Source: Nitrosopumilus sp. BACL13 MAG-121220-bin23 (GTDB lineage: Archaea; Thermoproteota; Nitrososphaeria; Nitrososphaerales; Nitrosopumilaceae). From it: DNA of 64,000 bases. Of this stretch, positions 54,586 through 62,995 are shown one piece after another. The stretch is from the NCBI GenBank assembly GCA_001437625.1, contig LIAL01000001.1, positions 1 to 64,000 on the forward strand, written 5' to 3'. The translations under genes and the position numbers were made by a program. The first letter of the stretch is position 1, and each line of letters opens with the position of its first letter. Under the pieces are notes generated by a model, which saw only the letters and a list, made by a program, of their open reading frames with translations, was not told the origin of the DNA and did no database searches.

Positions 54586-55254
54586 TTAGTTGACTGTAAC
54601 ACTACCGGTCATCCAAGGATGAACCATACAGAAGTAATCGTAATTACCTGCATCATTGAATGTGAATGAATAATCCAGTCCTACCATTAGTAGACTGCTG
54701 TCAAATACTCCAGATGGACCGTCTGATGGACTTCCACCTGTTACTGTATGAGCTGCGTTGTCTACGTTATCCCATTGTACTGTATCTCCAGTACTGATGG
54801 TGATATCTGCTGGTAGGTAACATGCATTAGATGTTTCACATCCTGGTGCTCCACTTCCCATTGCAGTTTCCACGATGTGTGTTTGTGGACCTGCGTTAAC
54901 TGCTACTGTTGCTTTAGCTTGTACTGCATCTGCTTTAGCTTGTACTGCTGCTGCTTTAGCATCTGCTGCTGCTTTAGCATCTGCTGCTGCTTTAGCATCT
55001 GTTACTCTTGCGTCTGCATCTGCTCTAGCTTGTGCTGCTGCATCTGCTCTAGCTTGTGCTGCTGCATCTGCTCTAGCTTGTGCTGCTGCATCTGCTCTAG
55101 CTTGTGCTGCTGCTTCGGCTCTTGCATCTACTACGTCGGTATTCATTTGCTGTGTAGGTGCATTATCGGCTGAATTTGCCATTGCTACAACTCCAACTGC
55201 AACTAATACGACTGCTAAAGTAACTACAATTGCTATTTTGTCTATACTTGCCAT
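54586..55254 (-). CDS. Membrane-anchored plastocyanin-like copper protein with Ala-rich repeat
   Basis: A 222-aa protein: an N-terminal transmembrane anchor (about 7-26), a long Ala/Asp/Gln repeat linker (about 42-120) and a C-terminal cupredoxin domain. The copper site is H169 (NAAHTVTGG), C209, H212 and M215 in CMVHPWM: a blue type 1 centre. A Cys pair (GAPGCETSNACY) probably forms a disulfide. Ammonia-oxidising archaea use many such proteins as periplasmic electron carriers, and this fits that role. The AT-rich block about 27-30 nt upstream of the ATG resembles a TATA box. Confidence 0.92.
   Translation of the reverse strand: MASIDKIAIVVTLAVVLVAVGVVAMANSADNAPTQQMNTDVVDARAEAAAQARADAAAQARADAAAQARADAAAQARADADARVTDAKAAADAKAAADAKAAAVQAKADAVQAKATVAVNAGPQTHIVETAMGSGAPGCETSNACYLPADITISTGDTVQWDNVDNAAHTVTGGSPSDGPSGVFDSSLLMVGLDYSFTFNDAGNYDYFCMVHPWMTGSVTVN
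54940..55116 (-). repeat. Tandem Ala/Arg-coding repeats in the cupredoxin gene
   Basis: Two arrays. Four 24-nt copies (55021-55116; plus-strand unit TGCTCTAGCTTGTGCTGCTG plus CATC) give AQARADAA-like units. About three 18-nt copies (roughly 54945-55010; unit TGCTGCTGCTTTAGCATC) give ADAKAA units. Near-identity of copies suggests slippage or recent expansion. Confidence 0.75.
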
Positions 55255-55544
55255 AATTGATCAATTTCTAGATTAATAGTAAATAAATCTAATTGTTTGT
55301 TTTTCACTAATACCAACAAATTCACTATAATAATTGACTTTTGAAACTGTTTTTAGATTTTTTTGAAATATTTACATGAATTCAAAACATTCTTTATAAT
55401 TTTTATGTGATCGATCTAAATTAAGAATACGCCTTATTAGTGCCGTTGAGCAATCATTTGTTTTAATTTTTTATCAGACGATTTAATTTGTAATACTACT
55501 TGAAAATACTTTCAATTAACAATATTTTTTGGTCTTAACCCATA
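55255..55544. other. Non-coding stretch between two minus-strand genes
   Basis: About 290 nt of AT-rich sequence after the cupredoxin start. It holds that gene's TATA-like block around 55280-55290. Around 55430-55480 a slightly more GC-rich segment (ACGCCTTATTAGTGCCGTTG) is present, but I find no strong hairpin or coding frame. I see nothing else. Confidence 0.4.
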
Positions 55545-55928
55545 TTATTTTAACAATTTTTTTGCAATATTATTTTTAAATTCTATTTTTTTAAATTCTA
55601 CTTTTAATTTCCTTTGTTTTATTAAACTTTGAATAAATTTTATTTTATTTGTAATGAATTCATCTTTAGTCACTGTTTCTAATTTTAATTGTTCATACAT
55701 TATTTTTTCATCTAATTCTATTTTTACTGTGTCTTCATTTTTTATGATAAATGTTCCAATTCCCCAAAATAATGCTACATGTAATGCGACATATTTTGAT
55801 TGTATTTTTGTAATTCTATTTTTATGATTTTCCGTATGTTTTCTACTTTGAGACACTATTGTTTCATTTGTTTGAATTATCCATGAAATGTTGCTAAAAT
55901 TACCATCTAAGTATAGAATATGTTCCAT
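55545..55928 (-). CDS. Hypothetical protein, mixed alpha/beta
   Basis: A 127-aa soluble protein with strands (HILYLDGNFSNISWIIQTNE, GTFIIKNEDTVKIELDEK) and a C-terminal basic helix (LIKQRKLKVEFKKIEFKNN). ATG start. No family recognised. Confidence 0.55.
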   Translation of the reverse strand: MEHILYLDGNFSNISWIIQTNETIVSQSRKHTENHKNRITKIQSKYVALHVALFWGIGTFIIKNEDTVKIELDEKIMYEQLKLETVTKDEFITNKIKFIQSLIKQRKLKVEFKKIEFKNNIAKKLLK

Positions 55929-56004
55929 TTGTCAACCAAAAAATTCTCTTTAGTCTATATCTTTTGAATACTCCATTTATGATCATCGTTTAAAATCTAT
56001 ACAT

Positions 56005-56211
56005 ATGATAGAATCACAGGCTTTCTTTTCAAAAATGGTTGATGAATTAGTTGAATTTTCTGAACATGATCCAGAATTGTCAGATGGAATAAAGTGGCTA
56101 GATAATCAGGCTCAACAAAAAGGTATCACATTTTATGATATGGTTTTTGAAGTTTTATACAAACATGATGTTAATTCTAAGGCAAAAGAATGGCTTAGTA
56201 CCCGAAATTAA
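56005..56211 (+). CDS. Small acidic helical protein
   Basis: A 68-aa helical protein (VDELVEFSEHDPELSDGIKWL) resembling conserved thaumarchaeal small ORFs in style. It converges with the citrate synthase gene (3-nt gap). ATG start. No family recognised. Confidence 0.55.
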   Translation: MIESQAFFSKMVDELVEFSEHDPELSDGIKWLDNQAQQKGITFYDMVFEVLYKHDVNSKAKEWLSTRN

Positions 56212-56214
56212 TAA

Positions 56215-57378
56215 TCATTCTCTTAAATCTAACTCTTTGTATTCACATCCTTCTGGCCCACAATCTTTTCCTACATACACTGCTTTTGGTCTATACAGTG
56301 CTGTTTTTGGTGCAGCTTCTGCAAATTTTTCTTCAATGATATGTGCTGCCCATCCTACAACTCTTGAAATTGCAAAAATTGGAGTGTTAAGGTCCATTGG
56401 AATTTTTAACATGTAGTAAATTGATGCACTATACAAATCCACATTTGGATAAATGTCCTTGTTCTTTTGTAATTTCATTTCAGATATTGTTGCAGTTTCA
56501 ATTTCTTGAGTTTTATCAAACCATGGTTCTTTATTTTTAGTAGCTAATTTTCTTGATAATTCTTTTAAAACTTGGGCTCTAGGATCATATGTTTTGTATA
56601 CTGCATGTCCCATTCCCATAATTTTTTCTCCTCGCATTAATTTTTCTTTTATCCATGATTGTACATTATCAATTTTAGAAATTTCTAATAACATTTTCAT
56701 TACTTCTGTATTTGCACCTCCATGTAATTCTCCACTGAGTGCACCGATTGCTGCACTTGATGCTGAATACATATGTGCTCTTGTTGATGCAACTTGTCTT
56801 GCTGTAAATGTTGATGCGTTGAATGTATGATCTGCATGTAATATTAAACAGACATCAAATATTTTTTCAACTTCGATATCTGGTTTTTCCCCTGACATCA
56901 TGTATAGAAAATTTGCAGCGTGACTTAATGATGGATCTGAGTCAACAACTTCTAACCCGTTTCTAATTCTTTGCCAACTTGCAATTATCGTTGGAACTTT
57001 TGCAATGAGATTTATTGCTTTATCGTAACTTGCCTCTTTACTGAAGAACTCTTCATCATAATATCCTGCAAGTGCTGATACAAATGCTTGAAGCATATCC
57101 ATAGGATCTGCATCCTTTCTCCAATTTGCCATATTTTTTTGCATTTGTTTTGGTATTTCTCTGGCTTCGATTAATTTTGTATTAAATTCATTTAATTCGT
57201 TCTTAGTGGGTAACTTGTCATAAAGTAGTAGATATGCTGTTTCTTCAAAAGTTGAATTTTCTGTAAGATCTAATATGTTAAATCCTCGATAAATTAATTT
57301 TCCTTTCTCACCATCAATATTGGATATTTTAGTATCTGCTACTTCAATTCCTCTAAGTCCAATATTTTTGGTTTCCAT
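56215..57378 (-). CDS. Citrate synthase
   Basis: A 387-aa enzyme of the type I fold used by archaea, condensing oxaloacetate and acetyl-CoA. Signatures: LHADHTFNASTFTARQVAST with a catalytic His, GALSGELHGGANTEVM, and MGMGHAVYKTYDPRAQVL with the second catalytic His. A TATA-like AAATATAATA is centred about 26 nt before the ATG (57405), so it is leaderless. It feeds the (partly oxidative) TCA reactions alongside sucCD. Confidence 0.96.
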   Translation of the reverse strand: METKNIGLRGIEVADTKISNIDGEKGKLIYRGFNILDLTENSTFEETAYLLLYDKLPTKNELNEFNTKLIEAREIPKQMQKNMANWRKDADPMDMLQAFVSALAGYYDEEFFSKEASYDKAINLIAKVPTIIASWQRIRNGLEVVDSDPSLSHAANFLYMMSGEKPDIEVEKIFDVCLILHADHTFNASTFTARQVASTRAHMYSASSAAIGALSGELHGGANTEVMKMLLEISKIDNVQSWIKEKLMRGEKIMGMGHAVYKTYDPRAQVLKELSRKLATKNKEPWFDKTQEIETATISEMKLQKNKDIYPNVDLYSASIYYMLKIPMDLNTPIFAISRVVGWAAHIIEEKFAEAAPKTALYRPKAVYVGKDCGPEGCEYKELDLRE

Positions 57379-57495
57379 AATGAGCCTAACAAAATTCTTC
57401 TATTATATTTTCTCTAAAATTATGTCTACTAAATTTACTAATTAGTCTAATATGGCAACTTTTGTTCATAAATCTAAATTTCTAATTAAAAATTA

Positions 57496-57687
57496 ATGAA
57501 TGCTGAAGATCGTAATAATTTACAACAATTAGATGAATTGATCTTAAATGCTTCTCCTGAAGAATTAGAAAAAATTCAAGAAATTGACTATCAGACCCAA
57601 TTGGATGGAGAATCTTTTTACCATATTTATGTAAATTCTGATTCATTAATTCAGGTAAATATAAAAAAATCTTTTCAAAAATTTTAA
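57496..57687 (+). CDS. Small acidic hypothetical protein
   Basis: A 63-aa acidic, helical protein (NLQQLDELILNASPEELEKI) with a beta-like end. ATG start. It lies 47 nt before the DHH phosphoesterase gene on the same strand. No family recognised. Confidence 0.5.
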   Translation: MNAEDRNNLQQLDELILNASPEELEKIQEIDYQTQLDGESFYHIYVNSDSLIQVNIKKSFQKF

Positions 57688-57734
57688 TTTAATATTCTTC
57701 ATTTAAATGAGGGTTTGTACTTTTTGATAATGTA

Positions 57735-58835
57735 TTGGTGTTATCTAAAACTAAGACTTTAACTAAAAAACCAGCAACTAAGAAAGTAGCAATTAAAAAA
57801 CCAGCAACTAAGAAAGTAGCAATTAAAAAACCAGCAACTAAGAAAGTAACTACATCACAACGAACTAAAGTTATTTGTATTTCTCATAAAGAAGATTGTG
57901 ATGGAATTAGTTCAGCTGCATTAGTTCGACAAGCTTTTGGTGGTGATTCTATTTTGGTAGATTACCCTGGTCAAATGGAAGCATTAAACCAAGTAGTATC
58001 TGATGAAAAATTAAAATCTTTATTCATTTGTGATTTAGGTTTAAGTAAAAAAACACAAGACGAATTTATTGATATTATGAGTCGACTTAGAAAAAATAAA
58101 GTTTCTGTAACTTACATTGATCATCATGACATTGATCCAACTGTTGTAACTTCTTTAGAAAAACTCAAAGTAAAAGTTATTCATGATATCAATGAATGTA
58201 CCACTGTCCAAGTTTACAATGCCTATAAATCAAAATTAAATGATCATGCTTCTTTTGTAGCAACATGTGCTGCTATTACTGATTATATGGAAGATAGACC
58301 TCTAGGTTCAAAATTACTTCAAATTTACGACAGACAATTTGCTTTGATTAGTGCAACTGTCATGACATACAATATTGTCGGACATCAGAGAGAACCTGAT
58401 TACTTACAATACTTGGTTGAAGAATTAGCTGATTCTAAATTCCCTCATGATATTCCAAATACTTTTGAATTTGCACAGATTCAAGTAGAAAAATTATCTC
58501 AGATTATTGCTAAAGTGAAAGTAGGTATGAAAACAATGAGTAATCTTGGACATATGGAAATTTTAGATTCTGGTGCAAGTGGTGCTGTTAATTTTGTAAT
58601 GGGTTTATCTGGAAAAGATGTTGGTGTTGCATACAAAGAAAGAATTGATCATGGAATTTATGCTGTCTCTGTACGTGGCTCTAAAAACTGTAAAGTTCAC
58701 TTAGGTAGAATCGTTAATCTTTTAGCTACTAGTCTGGGTGGTTCTGGAGGCGGACATGATAAAGCATGTGGTGCAGTAGTTCCAAAACAAAAAATTAAGA
58801 AATTCATTACTGAATTAAATAAACAAATTAAATAA
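57735..58835 (+). CDS. DHH-family phosphoesterase with histone-H1-like N-terminal tail
   Basis: A 366-aa protein. Residues 8-43 are a Lys/Pro/Ala tail (KKPATKKVAI repeated three times). The rest is a DHH phosphoesterase: HKEDCDGISSAALV, ICDLGLSKKT, YIDHHDIDP, then DHHA1-like C-terminal GGSGGGHDKACG. This family includes RecJ-like nucleases, nanoRNases and the archaeal GINS-associated nuclease. The tail resembles histone H1 and suggests binding to nucleic acid. TTG at 57735 or GTG one codon on; an ATTTAAAT box lies about 27-30 nt upstream. Confidence 0.85.
   Translation: MVLSKTKTLTKKPATKKVAIKKPATKKVAIKKPATKKVTTSQRTKVICISHKEDCDGISSAALVRQAFGGDSILVDYPGQMEALNQVVSDEKLKSLFICDLGLSKKTQDEFIDIMSRLRKNKVSVTYIDHHDIDPTVVTSLEKLKVKVIHDINECTTVQVYNAYKSKLNDHASFVATCAAITDYMEDRPLGSKLLQIYDRQFALISATVMTYNIVGHQREPDYLQYLVEELADSKFPHDIPNTFEFAQIQVEKLSQIIAKVKVGMKTMSNLGHMEILDSGASGAVNFVMGLSGKDVGVAYKERIDHGIYAVSVRGSKNCKVHLGRIVNLLATSLGGSGGGHDKACGAVVPKQKIKKFITELNKQIK
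57765..57848 (+). repeat. Threefold 30-nt repeat in the DHH gene
   Basis: CCAGCAACTA followed by AGAAAGTAGC is repeated at 57771, 57801 and 57831 with a 30-nt period, nearly perfect. It codes for KKPATKKVAI units of the basic tail. The identity of the copies implies recent duplication or slippage. Confidence 0.85.
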
Positions 58836-58875
58836 TTTTTCTGGTTATTTCTTATTTTTTAAATTAAGTTTTAAT

Positions 58876-59334
58876 TTATTCTGAAAATTCAACTATGGCA
58901 TCTATTTCTGTCATGGCATTTAATGGTAAACAAGCCACCCCAACTGCAATTCTTGAATGTTTTCCTTTATCTCCAAATATATCAAAGAATAGATCTGACG
59001 CTGCATTAATTATTTTGGGATGTTGATAAAACTCAGGATCTGAATTTATGAATCCTGATATTCTAACAATTTTTGTGACTTTATCCAAACTGCCTAATTC
59101 TCTTTTCATTTGAGCTAAAAGATTAATTGCACACATTTTTGCTGATTTCTGAGCTGTTTCTATATTTTCATTTGTAACCTTTCCTGTAAAAATCACTTTA
59201 CCTTCTTCCATTGGAATCTGTCCCGAAATGAATAACAAATTACCTGTTTTAATTGCAGGAACATATGATCCTGCTGGTGTTGGAGGATTTGGTAGTGTAA
59301 CTCCTAATGTTTTTAGTTTTTCTTCAATCAACAT
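58876..59334 (-). CDS. RidA/YjgF/UK114-family enamine deaminase
   Basis: A 152-aa member with the family's LFISGQIPMEEGKVIFTGKV region, AINLLAQMKRELGSLDKVTKIVRISGF, and AVGVACLPLNAMTEIDAIVEF with the C-terminal motif. It hydrolyses reactive enamines/imines from PLP enzymes. Slightly longer than typical (about 130) because of an N-terminal extension. It is downstream of the TrmB regulator with a gap of 23 nt. Confidence 0.88.
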   Translation of the reverse strand: MLIEEKLKTLGVTLPNPPTPAGSYVPAIKTGNLLFISGQIPMEEGKVIFTGKVTNENIETAQKSAKMCAINLLAQMKRELGSLDKVTKIVRISGFINSDPEFYQHPKIINAASDLFFDIFGDKGKHSRIAVGVACLPLNAMTEIDAIVEFSE

Positions 59335-59357
59335 TCTATTATTTTTTGAGGTTGATT

Positions 59358-60518
59358 TTAGGTTTTACTTATTTTGATATGTGTTTTTTCCCCTTTATTG
59401 GAATTATTTTGATACACTGTTCTCGTTTTGTAACCTTGTTTTTGTAAATACCCTTCTAAAATTGAAACCCATGGTAATGAATGTCCGTTATTTAGTTTTG
59501 ATTCCACTGTGATATTTTTTGTGTTTGCTTCAAAATTAACATGTCCTGAACATGTAATTTGGATAATTGCATCCATTATTTCAATAATATCATCTAGTGA
59601 TTTTAATTTTAGAATTATTCCGTTTTTTTCTAATAATTTTAGAAAGTCTATTTCTAATTTTTTTGATTCCCTTGTAGAATTTAGAATATATGTTAAACCT
59701 GTTTCACTGACAATTTTTATAATTTTATAAATTTCCTGTGCGTCTGCTTTTGTCATATCTGCTACAACCTTTGTTTTAATTGAATTTTTCCAAATATTTG
59801 AAAATACTTTTTCTTGATTAATTCCTAGTATTTCTGTTGATGAAAATACGGCTGCCTTACCATTGTCATTATTTATCATTAATAATTCCGTTTCATCAAA
59901 AATAAAACAATTTTGTGTGATGTCTGATGTTTTAATTTCTACCCCATCTGGAATTGCTCTATATGATTCTGAACAAATTTGTGTTGATGAAATAATTACT
60001 TTAACATCTAAATTTCTGCGAATTACTCCTACAAGCTGTTCTTTACATTCAGCTAATAATCCAAAACCATCTTGATCTGTCATTATTTTAATTGATGATT
60101 TTGATCCTTCAATCATTGTTTGAAGTTGAGTTAAAACTTTGTTTGCACTAATATGAAAATATCTTTTTTCTTCTGATCCTCTTGACTTTCTACTTTCTTC
60201 ACTTGTTTTTTTTAAATTAGATACTAATGTGTTCATGGCATTAATTTTATTAATTTGTTCATGAATCACTCCATCAAATGCATCCTCTGGTGAAATTGCA
60301 GTACACATTATTGGCTTACTTTTTGATATGATTGCCAATTTTTTATTTTCTAATTTTAATAAAGTTGGATAAATTTTTGTTCTTGGAACTTCTGAATAAT
60401 ATGCTAATTCACTTGCTGAAATTGTTCCTTTGGAGATTAATGCTACATATGCCTGAGATTCATATTTACTGAGCCCAAATTCCTCCAAACTTACTGTTAA
60501 TACTTGCTCATTTACCAT
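59358..60518 (-). CDS. TrmB-family transcriptional regulator
   Basis: A 386-aa regulator. An N-terminal winged helix-turn-helix (LEEFGLSKYESQAYVALISKG and SEVPRTKIYPTLLKLE) is the TrmB DNA-binding domain. A TrmB-type effector-binding region with phospholipase-D-like character follows (SIKIMTDQDGFGLLAECKEQL). In other archaea these proteins sense sugars; here the ligand is unknown. It may control the following RidA gene or itself. ATG start. Confidence 0.87.
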   Translation of the reverse strand: MVNEQVLTVSLEEFGLSKYESQAYVALISKGTISASELAYYSEVPRTKIYPTLLKLENKKLAIISKSKPIMCTAISPEDAFDGVIHEQINKINAMNTLVSNLKKTSEESRKSRGSEEKRYFHISANKVLTQLQTMIEGSKSSIKIMTDQDGFGLLAECKEQLVGVIRRNLDVKVIISSTQICSESYRAIPDGVEIKTSDITQNCFIFDETELLMINNDNGKAAVFSSTEILGINQEKVFSNIWKNSIKTKVVADMTKADAQEIYKIIKIVSETGLTYILNSTRESKKLEIDFLKLLEKNGIILKLKSLDDIIEIMDAIIQITCSGHVNFEANTKNITVESKLNNGHSLPWVSILEGYLQKQGYKTRTVYQNNSNKGEKTHIKISKT

Positions 60519-60677
60519 GATTTTACTTAATTTGTTATTAGGTAAAATTGAGAGCTAAATTCCTTTACACAAATGCTTAATTTTTTTCAAAATTGTATCC
60601 ATTGGTATGTGTAACTATGGTTACTAAAATAATTGTTACACTGCCCTCAAATACAAAATATGCTTTAACAATATAAC

Positions 60678-61241
60678 ATGCTAGTAAAATGTAGTACTGA
60701 TACCTTAGAATTTGAAAACATTTCTCATTCTGTAACTCTTGTACCTAGATTAGATTATTCTGTTAATTTACTTACTAGCATTATTGATATTCTTCAAAAA
60801 CAAAGAATTGAATTAAAAAATTTAAACCAATATCTTGTTACTGATTTTGATGAGATGGACAACTCACATCTTAAAAGTATACGGTTGGAACAACTGATAG
60901 TTTTTTCTTTAGACGTATTACTTCAAATTAAAAATCAAATTGGTTCTATCTCTGGGATACACAGCATTCCTAAAATTTTACCTTCTTCTATCCCTATGAT
61001 TAGAACTGTTAGCGCCAAATTATTTATTATTTCTCCTATCTCTAGCCAAAAATTATCTGAATTATCTGTACATTTAGGTAGTATTGTATTGGATTCTGCT
61101 GCTCTTACTAAGGCGAGATTTGATTTTAGTAAATGTAATGATGCATCTGCACTCTTACTTGATAAAGTAAAATTGATGGCAGACTCTAAATTAAATAAGC
61201 AGTATCCTCTTGTTGATTTTTTTAAATTATCTAATGTTTGA
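60678..61241 (+). CDS. Helical protein, ESCRT-III/CdvB-like
   Basis: A 187-aa all-helical protein encoded directly before a coupled helical gene and cdvC. The region around residues 85-135 (SIPMIRTVSAKLFIISPISSQKLSELS, then HLGSIVLDSA) resembles the helix pattern of thaumarchaeal CdvB proteins, which recruit CdvC to the division ring. The sequence similarity is visible only by eye. Start ATG at 60678. Overlaps the next gene by 4 nt. Confidence 0.55.
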   Translation: MLVKCSTDTLEFENISHSVTLVPRLDYSVNLLTSIIDILQKQRIELKNLNQYLVTDFDEMDNSHLKSIRLEQLIVFSLDVLLQIKNQIGSISGIHSIPKILPSSIPMIRTVSAKLFIISPISSQKLSELSVHLGSIVLDSAALTKARFDFSKCNDASALLLDKVKLMADSKLNKQYPLVDFFKLSNV

Positions 61242-61732
61242 TAATGCTCAATTCTAAATATAATTTTTTAAAGGATATTGAACGTATTCGCTCAATTTCT
61301 TCAATTATCGATAAAAAATTATCTGATGTAAAATCTTCTGATACTAATAAAATCGATAAATTAACTTTAGATGAATTACAAGATTTAGATAAGATTGTTA
61401 GAATTGCTGATTTTATGTTGTGCAAATATGCTGATAAGAAGGAAATGCGTTCAATTTTAGAGTATTTTACGTCTATTATTACAGTCACTGCTAACTCTAT
61501 GGATAATTTAGATGATGAAATTTCTGAACTAATACTTTCAGCTGAAGATTCTATTAACAAAGTAAAGGATTTGCATGCTCGTATTGATAATGAATCTGAT
61601 TTTAAAAAAAAATATTGTGATGGACCTGATTATAACCGTGATGAAACAGGTGGAATTAATTTAACCAATTTTGTGACAGAGGTTAACACTGTAGGATACC
61701 AACAAAATTCTTCAGGACATAATACAAGGTAA
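61238..61732 (+). CDS. Helical protein between CdvB-like and CdvC genes
   Basis: A 164-aa helical, acidic protein (LDDEISELILSAEDSINKV, IVRIADFMLCKYADKKEM). It begins at TTG 61238, overlapping the previous stop by 4 nt, and an ATG 6 nt further on is the alternative. Its stop lies 5 nt before cdvC. A role in cell division is inferred only from this tight position. The final 40 residues look unstructured. Confidence 0.55.
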   Translation: MIMLNSKYNFLKDIERIRSISSIIDKKLSDVKSSDTNKIDKLTLDELQDLDKIVRIADFMLCKYADKKEMRSILEYFTSIITVTANSMDNLDDEISELILSAEDSINKVKDLHARIDNESDFKKKYCDGPDYNRDETGGINLTNFVTEVNTVGYQQNSSGHNTR

Positions 61733-61737
61733 TTGAT

Positions 61738-62931
61738 ATGAGTTTAGCACCACAAGAATTAGAAAACACAGCAAGCAAATACGCTTCTGAGGCAATAAAA
61801 TTTGATTCCCAAGGTGCCCGTGGAATGGCTATTACTCATTATCAACATGCAATAGATGCTCTTGTAAAATTATTACAATTATATCCAAATAGTAAATTAA
61901 ATAATATCTACAAAGATAGATGCAATTCATATCACAATCGAATCGGTGCATTACAACAAGCACACGGTGTTGAGCCTGCAGTAGATCCTAAAGCTTCTGA
62001 ATCTGAGCAAAAAGCATCTGTAAAAAGACAAGAAAATGAAAATGATTTTGAAGATCTTGTAATGAAAGAAAAACCTAATGTAACTTGGGATCAAGTTATT
62101 GGATTAGATGAGGCTAAAAGTGCATTACGTGAATCTATTGTTTATCCTACAAAAAGACCTGATCTATTTCCTCTTGGATGGCCAAAAGGCATGTTGCTCT
62201 ATGGTCCGCCGGGTACTGGAAAGACTATGCTAGCAGCTGCAACTGCAAATGAAATGGATGGCTATTTCATTAATGTGGATGCATCTTCTTTGATGAGTAA
62301 ATGGTTAGGAGAAGCTGAAAAAAATGTTTCAAAATTATTTGCTATGGCTAGACAATATGCTGAGAAAGAAGGTAAACCTGTAATTCTATTTGTCGATGAA
62401 GTTGATTCTCTACTTGGAGCTAGAAATAGTGAAGTTGGTGGAGAAGTTAGATCTAGAAATCAATTCCTTACTGAAATGGATGGTGTAAATGGCAAAGGAA
62501 AACAATTGATGCTTTATGTTGTTGGAGCTACTAACAAACCTTGGAGTCTTGATACTCCTTTCCTTAGAAGATTTCAAAAGAGAATTTATGTTTCATTACC
62601 TACACTAGAAGCTAGGGAGAATCTTTTTGCACAATATACTGCACCTCTAAATAAAAATTATAATTTGAATAATGCTGAACTTGCTAAATTGTTTGATGGA
62701 TACAGTGCAAGTGATATCAAGGATGTTTGTCAGGCCGCACAAATTAAGACTGTTCATGAAATTTTCAATGCTCCTAATTATCATGAACCTATTGAGGGTG
62801 AAGATCCAATACAACCACGAGAACTTACCACTGCTGATTTCAAAGATATTATGGCTAGACGTAAACCAAGTGTTTCTACTGAAATGATCCGTGCTTATCA
62901 TAAATGGAGCGAAGAGTTCCAAGCCCTTTGA
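61738..62931 (+). CDS. cdvC: CdvC, Vps4-like AAA ATPase of cell division
   Basis: A 397-aa ATPase with an N-terminal MIT domain (about 1-75, ASKYASEAIKFDSQGARGM), a linker, an AAA core with Walker A GPPGTGKT at 156-163, Walker B FVDEVD, and a Vps4-type C-terminal helix (MIRAYHKWSEEF). In archaea it remodels CdvB polymers at the division septum. Length typical. ATG is preceded by the stop of the helical gene by 5 nt. Confidence 0.94.
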   Translation: MSLAPQELENTASKYASEAIKFDSQGARGMAITHYQHAIDALVKLLQLYPNSKLNNIYKDRCNSYHNRIGALQQAHGVEPAVDPKASESEQKASVKRQENENDFEDLVMKEKPNVTWDQVIGLDEAKSALRESIVYPTKRPDLFPLGWPKGMLLYGPPGTGKTMLAAATANEMDGYFINVDASSLMSKWLGEAEKNVSKLFAMARQYAEKEGKPVILFVDEVDSLLGARNSEVGGEVRSRNQFLTEMDGVNGKGKQLMLYVVGATNKPWSLDTPFLRRFQKRIYVSLPTLEARENLFAQYTAPLNKNYNLNNAELAKLFDGYSASDIKDVCQAAQIKTVHEIFNAPNYHEPIEGEDPIQPRELTTADFKDIMARRKPSVSTEMIRAYHKWSEEFQAL

Positions 62932-62995
62932 TTATTTAATTTTTTAGTGCGATCAACTTTTTTTATCTGTATTTCACATAAAACTTAAATTCACT

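Noticed and set aside
54875..55276. Plus-strand Ala-rich frames over the cupredoxin repeat
   Set aside because: They arise from the repeat DNA read on the other strand; the minus-strand frame has the cupredoxin ligands and signal anchor.
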